Positions 7,114 through 10,160 of a stretch of 10,160 nt of DNA are shown in pieces. The notes beneath the pieces are model-generated. The model had not been told where the DNA came from. It made no database searches and worked only from the letters and a program-made list of their open reading frames with translations. The stretch comes from Hamiltosporidium magnivora (lineage: Eukaryota; Microsporidia; Dubosqiidae). Position 1 is the first letter of the stretch. Every line of letters begins with the position of its first letter. The position numbers and the translations under genes are program-made. The stretch is from NCBI GenBank assembly GCA_004325065.1, contig PITI01000627.1, forward strand, positions 1 through 10,160, given 5' to 3'.

Positions 7114-7620
7114 ATTTTAATGTGAAAAATATAATTAAATTAGTATGTGAGTCAAGAGTTAAAGAACAAATGTTTTTCTAAAAGTAATACATTATCATTC
7201 AGAAAGAAGATGAGTAATGATGATGTAGTTCAATAAATTTAATTAATTACAAACAAACTTTAAAGAATAAAATTTTTATTTTGTATGAAGATTAAAATAT
7301 TTTTAAAAATGTAAAGCTAGGGAAAGGATTTATTAAACATTCAAAACCTATACGATTCAAAGTGATAGATTAAAAATAATAAATGTTTTTTTAGGATAAA
7401 ATAGGTATTCTGATATTTATTTGTAAACTAAATGCAACATTTTGGATACTAAAATAATTAAAGATAAGAGCTTCTTTGATCGAAAGATATTCTTCATTGA
7501 GTATAAGAAATATTGCAGCCTTAAAAAAAAACAAAGTATAAATTTTTTAAATAAAACGAAAACCCAACTTAATTAAAATCCCATTATTTCTCCGAATTAA
7601 AAAAAACTTAAAGTATACAA
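7114..7620. other. AT-rich stretch with doubtful traces of decayed coding sequence
   Basis: This is the upstream flank of the OB-fold gene. On the plus strand, one frame between about 7224 and 7550 gives several runs of 20-27 codons separated by stops, such as KNVKLGKGFIKHSKPIRFKV (7308-7367) and KIRASLIERYSSLSIRNIAAL. In sequence this AT-rich the expected run is near 11 codons, so this is suggestive of a dead gene but not convincing. I see no RNA gene or repeat. Confidence 0.3.
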
Positions 7621-7674
7621 TACCACGCGAAACCGCTATAGCTATAAATAACATTGGCATCGGTTATCGCATAT

Positions 7675-7851
7675 CTATAGCAATGCTTCTTCTTGTAAGT
7701 ATTTTTTACCTTGTTGAACAGCTAATGAGTAAAGAAAGCGTTGCATTTCATCGATTTGATAAGTATACCGATTTATAGTTTTAAACTCATACCAATCTCT
7801 ATAGATTTCAGATAGCATGAGATGATCAAATGTTGGTTTATAGAGTTCAGA
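7675..7851 (-). pseudogene. Broken reading frame fragment, unknown protein
   Basis: A 58-codon stretch without a stop on the minus strand contains FDHLMLSEIYRDWYEF, YQIDEMQRFLYSLAV and QQGKKYLQEEALL, a composition (W, Q, E, D, M) unlike translated AT-rich noise. It is bounded by TAA at 7854-7852 and TAG at 7677-7675. The same frame continues past the TAG with protein-like text and further stops. It is probably a fragment of a dead mobile element or gene. The family is not recognised. Confidence 0.4.
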
Positions 7852-7859
7852 TTATCTCT

Positions 7860-8220
7860 AGATGTATTTCGAGAAAATCATTGGAAATTAATTATGAAAA
7901 AACAGATTAAGAAATCAAGTTTTTTTGTGAATATGGATATGTTAAATAGAGGCCCCTAATTCCGAAAAAATAAAAAGTGACAATATCGAATGGATAGTCA
8001 GTGTATTATCTCTCTTTTTAACGCACTATGCACAAAGCCGTAAATATTTTTATATTAACCTGAGAGAGAAGTACTTCTATGAAAAAAAGTAATTTAAAAC
8101 AAATTATGACAACATGAACGAATTTTAAATATTTTAGATAATCGTTTTAAAATATATTTCTAGAAGTTTATAAAAATAATTTTAGCTAAATAGCCGAATC
8201 TTGCATACTTTTAGGAAAAC
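7860..8220. other. AT-rich stretch without recognisable content
   Basis: This lies between the unknown fragment and the plus-strand RT-like piece. Both strands were scanned; only short interrupted frames are seen, and nothing is assignable. It may contain the decayed upstream part of the RT-like fragment. Confidence 0.5.
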
Positions 8221-8379
8221 AGACGGCATGCATATTATGCAGATGGTTTGGTGCAATTCTAAGAGGATACTAGCTCCGACGACCGTAAATTTATCCCGAA
8301 AAGGTATATAAAACAATATTTGAAACTAAACACCTTAGGTATCTCTTTTAGAAGACATAAGACACAAAAGGCTCTGTAG
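8221..8379 (+). pseudogene. Possible reverse transcriptase fragment (YADD and following block)
   Basis: One plus-strand frame reads RRHAYYADGLVQF, then a TAA stop at 8260-8262, then EDTSSDD, YIKQYLKLNTLGISFRRHKT, ending at TAG 8377-8379. This matches the order seen in non-LTR reverse transcriptases: the catalytic YADD strand (here YADG, with the second Asp lost), a helix, then a glycine-containing turn with a terminal KT. The in-frame stop and the lost catalytic Asp mark it as dead. It faces the larger RT remnant just to the right, so it is either a second element or an inverted piece. Too short for certainty. Confidence 0.4.
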
Positions 8380-8485
8380 TATGTCCCAAAAGCTTAATAA
8401 ATAATATTTTGATTCGCCATTTAATTTGAAACTAAGTTTGCCGCGCTATAGCTCCGATAGAACGTCTCATTAATGCTTCTTAGTT

Positions 8486-9393
8486 TCATTTTAATGTACA
8501 CAGAACTTCTTCAATGCAATACACCGAGTTTGCGTGCAGTTTTCTCACATCATTTAGCCATTTGTTTCGTGCTCTGTTTCGTCTTCTTTTACCTTCAGAT
8601 GCAGATCTAAGAATTTTGGATACAAACCTTTTGTCATCATTTTTTCTAGGTGTTCTGGAGTCTAAGACTTCTTTAATTCGAATTGTGGGTAAATTAGCTT
8701 ATTATTCAAGCACATATATTTCTAGCATTCTGTTAATTGTTAATTAAGTATTTTTAAGTTTTTGAAAGATATATTATTTACAATATCCTTCATTCTAACA
8801 TGTCTACCGATGCCTAGTCTCTTCTTGTCCTAACCAATATTTCAGAAACATAAAATACCCGTAGGTCTAATAATTGTTTTATATATTTGCTTTTTGCTAT
8901 TTGATTTATCATTTTTGACTTTAATAAACGCCACAGAGCATAGTAGGTCTTGTTGCCTGCTTTTATTCTTTCTTTAAACCTAAGAGCATGTTTATTATTT
9001 CGTTCATGTATGATTCGAGGTATCTGAAGCCCAATATTTTTTCGAATGTAATGAATCCATTTCTAATAAATGTCGCTCAGTTGTAAAATAAAATATAACT
9101 ATATATTTCGTCTTGCTTTCATGATCACCATTCACTATCTTTCATAAATTTTCAAATAAAATTACCTAGATGTAACGGTGAGTTTTTATGATAAGTATTG
9201 TAGAATGCTTCTGTAAATGAAGAAAAAGATACATTGCACATATAGATGCGAGTGTCTCTGTACTTTTCCAAACAGAGCAGCAAGAGGTTTGGTAAATATT
9301 GAGTTGCTGATTCAAAATTTGTTCAAGTTTAAATCGTATAGAAAAAAGGGGAAATCCAAACTCAAAAGCACCATCCAATAGTTGGGAAAACAA
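8486..9393 (-). pseudogene. Non-LTR retrotransposon reverse transcriptase remnant
   Basis: Read on the minus strand, blocks of a non-LTR RT appear in the correct order across several frames. DGAFEFGFPLFSI (about 9374-9336) may be the G-x-x-Q-G-x-P-L-S-P block. FEKILGFRYLES (from 9046) sits at the YLG position. RIKAGNKTYYALWRLLKSK (8969-8913) and then KTIIRP (8880-8863, in another frame) are typical of the thumb region. GRHVRMKDI follows at about 8808. After a stop, a 70-codon open stretch (8698-8486) carries EGKRRRNRARNKWLNDVRK, the usual GRPRKRWLDDV-type ending. At least two frameshifts and several stops break it. In life it would copy element RNA into the genome at a nicked site. The clade cannot be fixed, and the catalytic YADD is not readable near 9240. 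Confidence 0.65.
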
Positions 9394-9399
9394 CCTAAA

Positions 9400-9660
9400 T
9401 CATTTTGCATGGCTAAGAAGCTTCTCTGTTCTAAAATAGATAAACCATTATTTAATTAGAAATAAATCGAAAACGAATAAACCAAAATTTATATGAAAAA
9501 AAGATAATTATAACTAGATTAAAAATTTGTTTTTTTAAATAACAGGCGGATAAGTATTCGGTCTGTCTTGAAATAACTTAATAAAGAAAACATCCTGCCA
9601 CCCAATGAAGCAATTTTCTGTGGTATTCAGATATAAATATATTATGAAGAGCAAAAATAA
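9400..9660. other. AT-rich stretch, nothing identified
   Basis: This lies upstream (5' side) of the minus-strand RT remnant, where the earlier RT blocks and any endonuclease domain would be expected. I could not read any of them. It is either too decayed or absent because the element was 5'-truncated, which is common for non-LTR insertions. Confidence 0.4.
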
Positions 9661-10088
9661 AGCACCAACAAGGCAAGCGATTTTAGGAATCTGAATAAAC
9701 GTGGGACTAAGATAAAAAAATATTTATGCTTGATTCTATCAGATGCCGAAACAAGCGGTCTATTATTTTGTTTTTCTGCGGAACTACTACACATTCAAGA
9801 TTTCAAAGCAAATTTAGATGTAATTGTAACGGAATTTTAAAGGATACGAAATAAGGGGAAATTGGAATAGAAACATCAATTAAAAGCATTATCGAAAATT
9901 AAATATAATATTTTTGGAACGAAATTAACTATTATAAAACCTTTGAAGTCTTAATTACTTCGAAATACTTGCTCTACTTCGTTAAACCCGAAAAAAATAT
10001 TCAAGTACGACATGTGTCTCATTCACATAGAAAAATAGTACAAAATCTTATTTGGTTATGTCTAACTAAATATTACATTATAATATAG
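9661..10088 (+). pseudogene. Broken reading frame, unknown protein
   Basis: Two 59-codon stretches without stops lie in different plus-strand frames. The first, 9661-9840, contains KKYLCLILSDAETSGLLF and AELLHIQDFKANLDVIV. The second, 9909-10088, contains YYKTFEVLITSKYLLYFV and VRHVSHSHRKIVQNLIWL. Between them are short frames with stops. Composition is protein-like, but there is no recognisable motif. It could be one decayed gene needing a frameshift, or a transposase or integrase fragment. No family is assigned. Confidence 0.3.
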
Positions 10089-10160
10089 GATTTTAATTAC
10101 AAATAACAATATAAGTCTTCATTCAATGAATACCATTCAGAAACAGTCGAAACTTTTTCG

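Noticed and set aside
7635..8481. Shared GCTATAGC and AATGCTTCTT motifs at 7635/7682 and 8445/8472, as if copies of one repeat
   Set aside because: Spacing differs (about 40 versus 20 bases) and the intervening sequence does not align, so I treat this as coincidence.
8514..8747. 77-codon plus-strand open frame
   Set aside because: It is the antisense shadow of the RT C-terminal segment, whose minus-strand translation carries the recognisable motif.

Overview
This window looks like a piece of a large, gene-sparse, very AT-rich microsporidian genome. Three things suggest this: a short, intronless eIF2-alpha gene; a C-triplet just upstream of the start codon of both intact genes (the CCC-like signal described for Microsporidia); and AATAAA signals that touch or closely follow the stop codons. 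The genus cannot be fixed from sequence reading alone. Only two genes appear intact, covering about 2.9 kb of 10.2 kb. The rest is decayed or repetitive DNA.

Layout, left to right: an 86-bp tandem repeat at the left edge (1-171); a short decayed reading frame (198-553); a degenerate, internally deleted copy of the 5' half of large-subunit rRNA (about 596-1085, + strand); an AT-rich gap; the eIF2-alpha gene (1582-2472, +); a near-perfect 68-bp x 5 minisatellite (2689-3034) with a damaged relic of its unit at 3221-3246; a protein pseudogene on the minus strand (3293-3841); a GC-richer block that reads as a degenerate small-subunit rRNA copy (about 4040-4745, +); a 656-residue protein with several OB-fold-like stretches, one resembling the telomere-binding domain of POT1 (5132-7102, -); then 3 kb of decayed DNA. 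That last part contains remnants of at least one non-LTR retrotransposon reverse transcriptase (minus strand 8486-9393), a possible second RT piece in the opposite orientation (8221-8379, +), and unassigned broken frames at 7675-7851 (-) and 9661-10088 (+).

The two intact genes do not form an operon. They lie about 2.7 kb apart on opposite strands, with their 3' ends facing each other across the minisatellite, pseudogene and SSU relic. One encodes a translation initiation factor and the other a probable nucleic-acid-binding protein. The points most worth checking are the altered kinase-target surface of eIF2-alpha (Thr at the Ser51 position, Gly at 48, Arg at 80), the separated LSU and SSU rRNA relics in an order that does not match an rDNA unit, and the possible divergent telomere-end-binding protein. 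Everything was read by eye, so the rRNA, OB-fold and RT calls rest on remembered family motifs, not on computed alignments.
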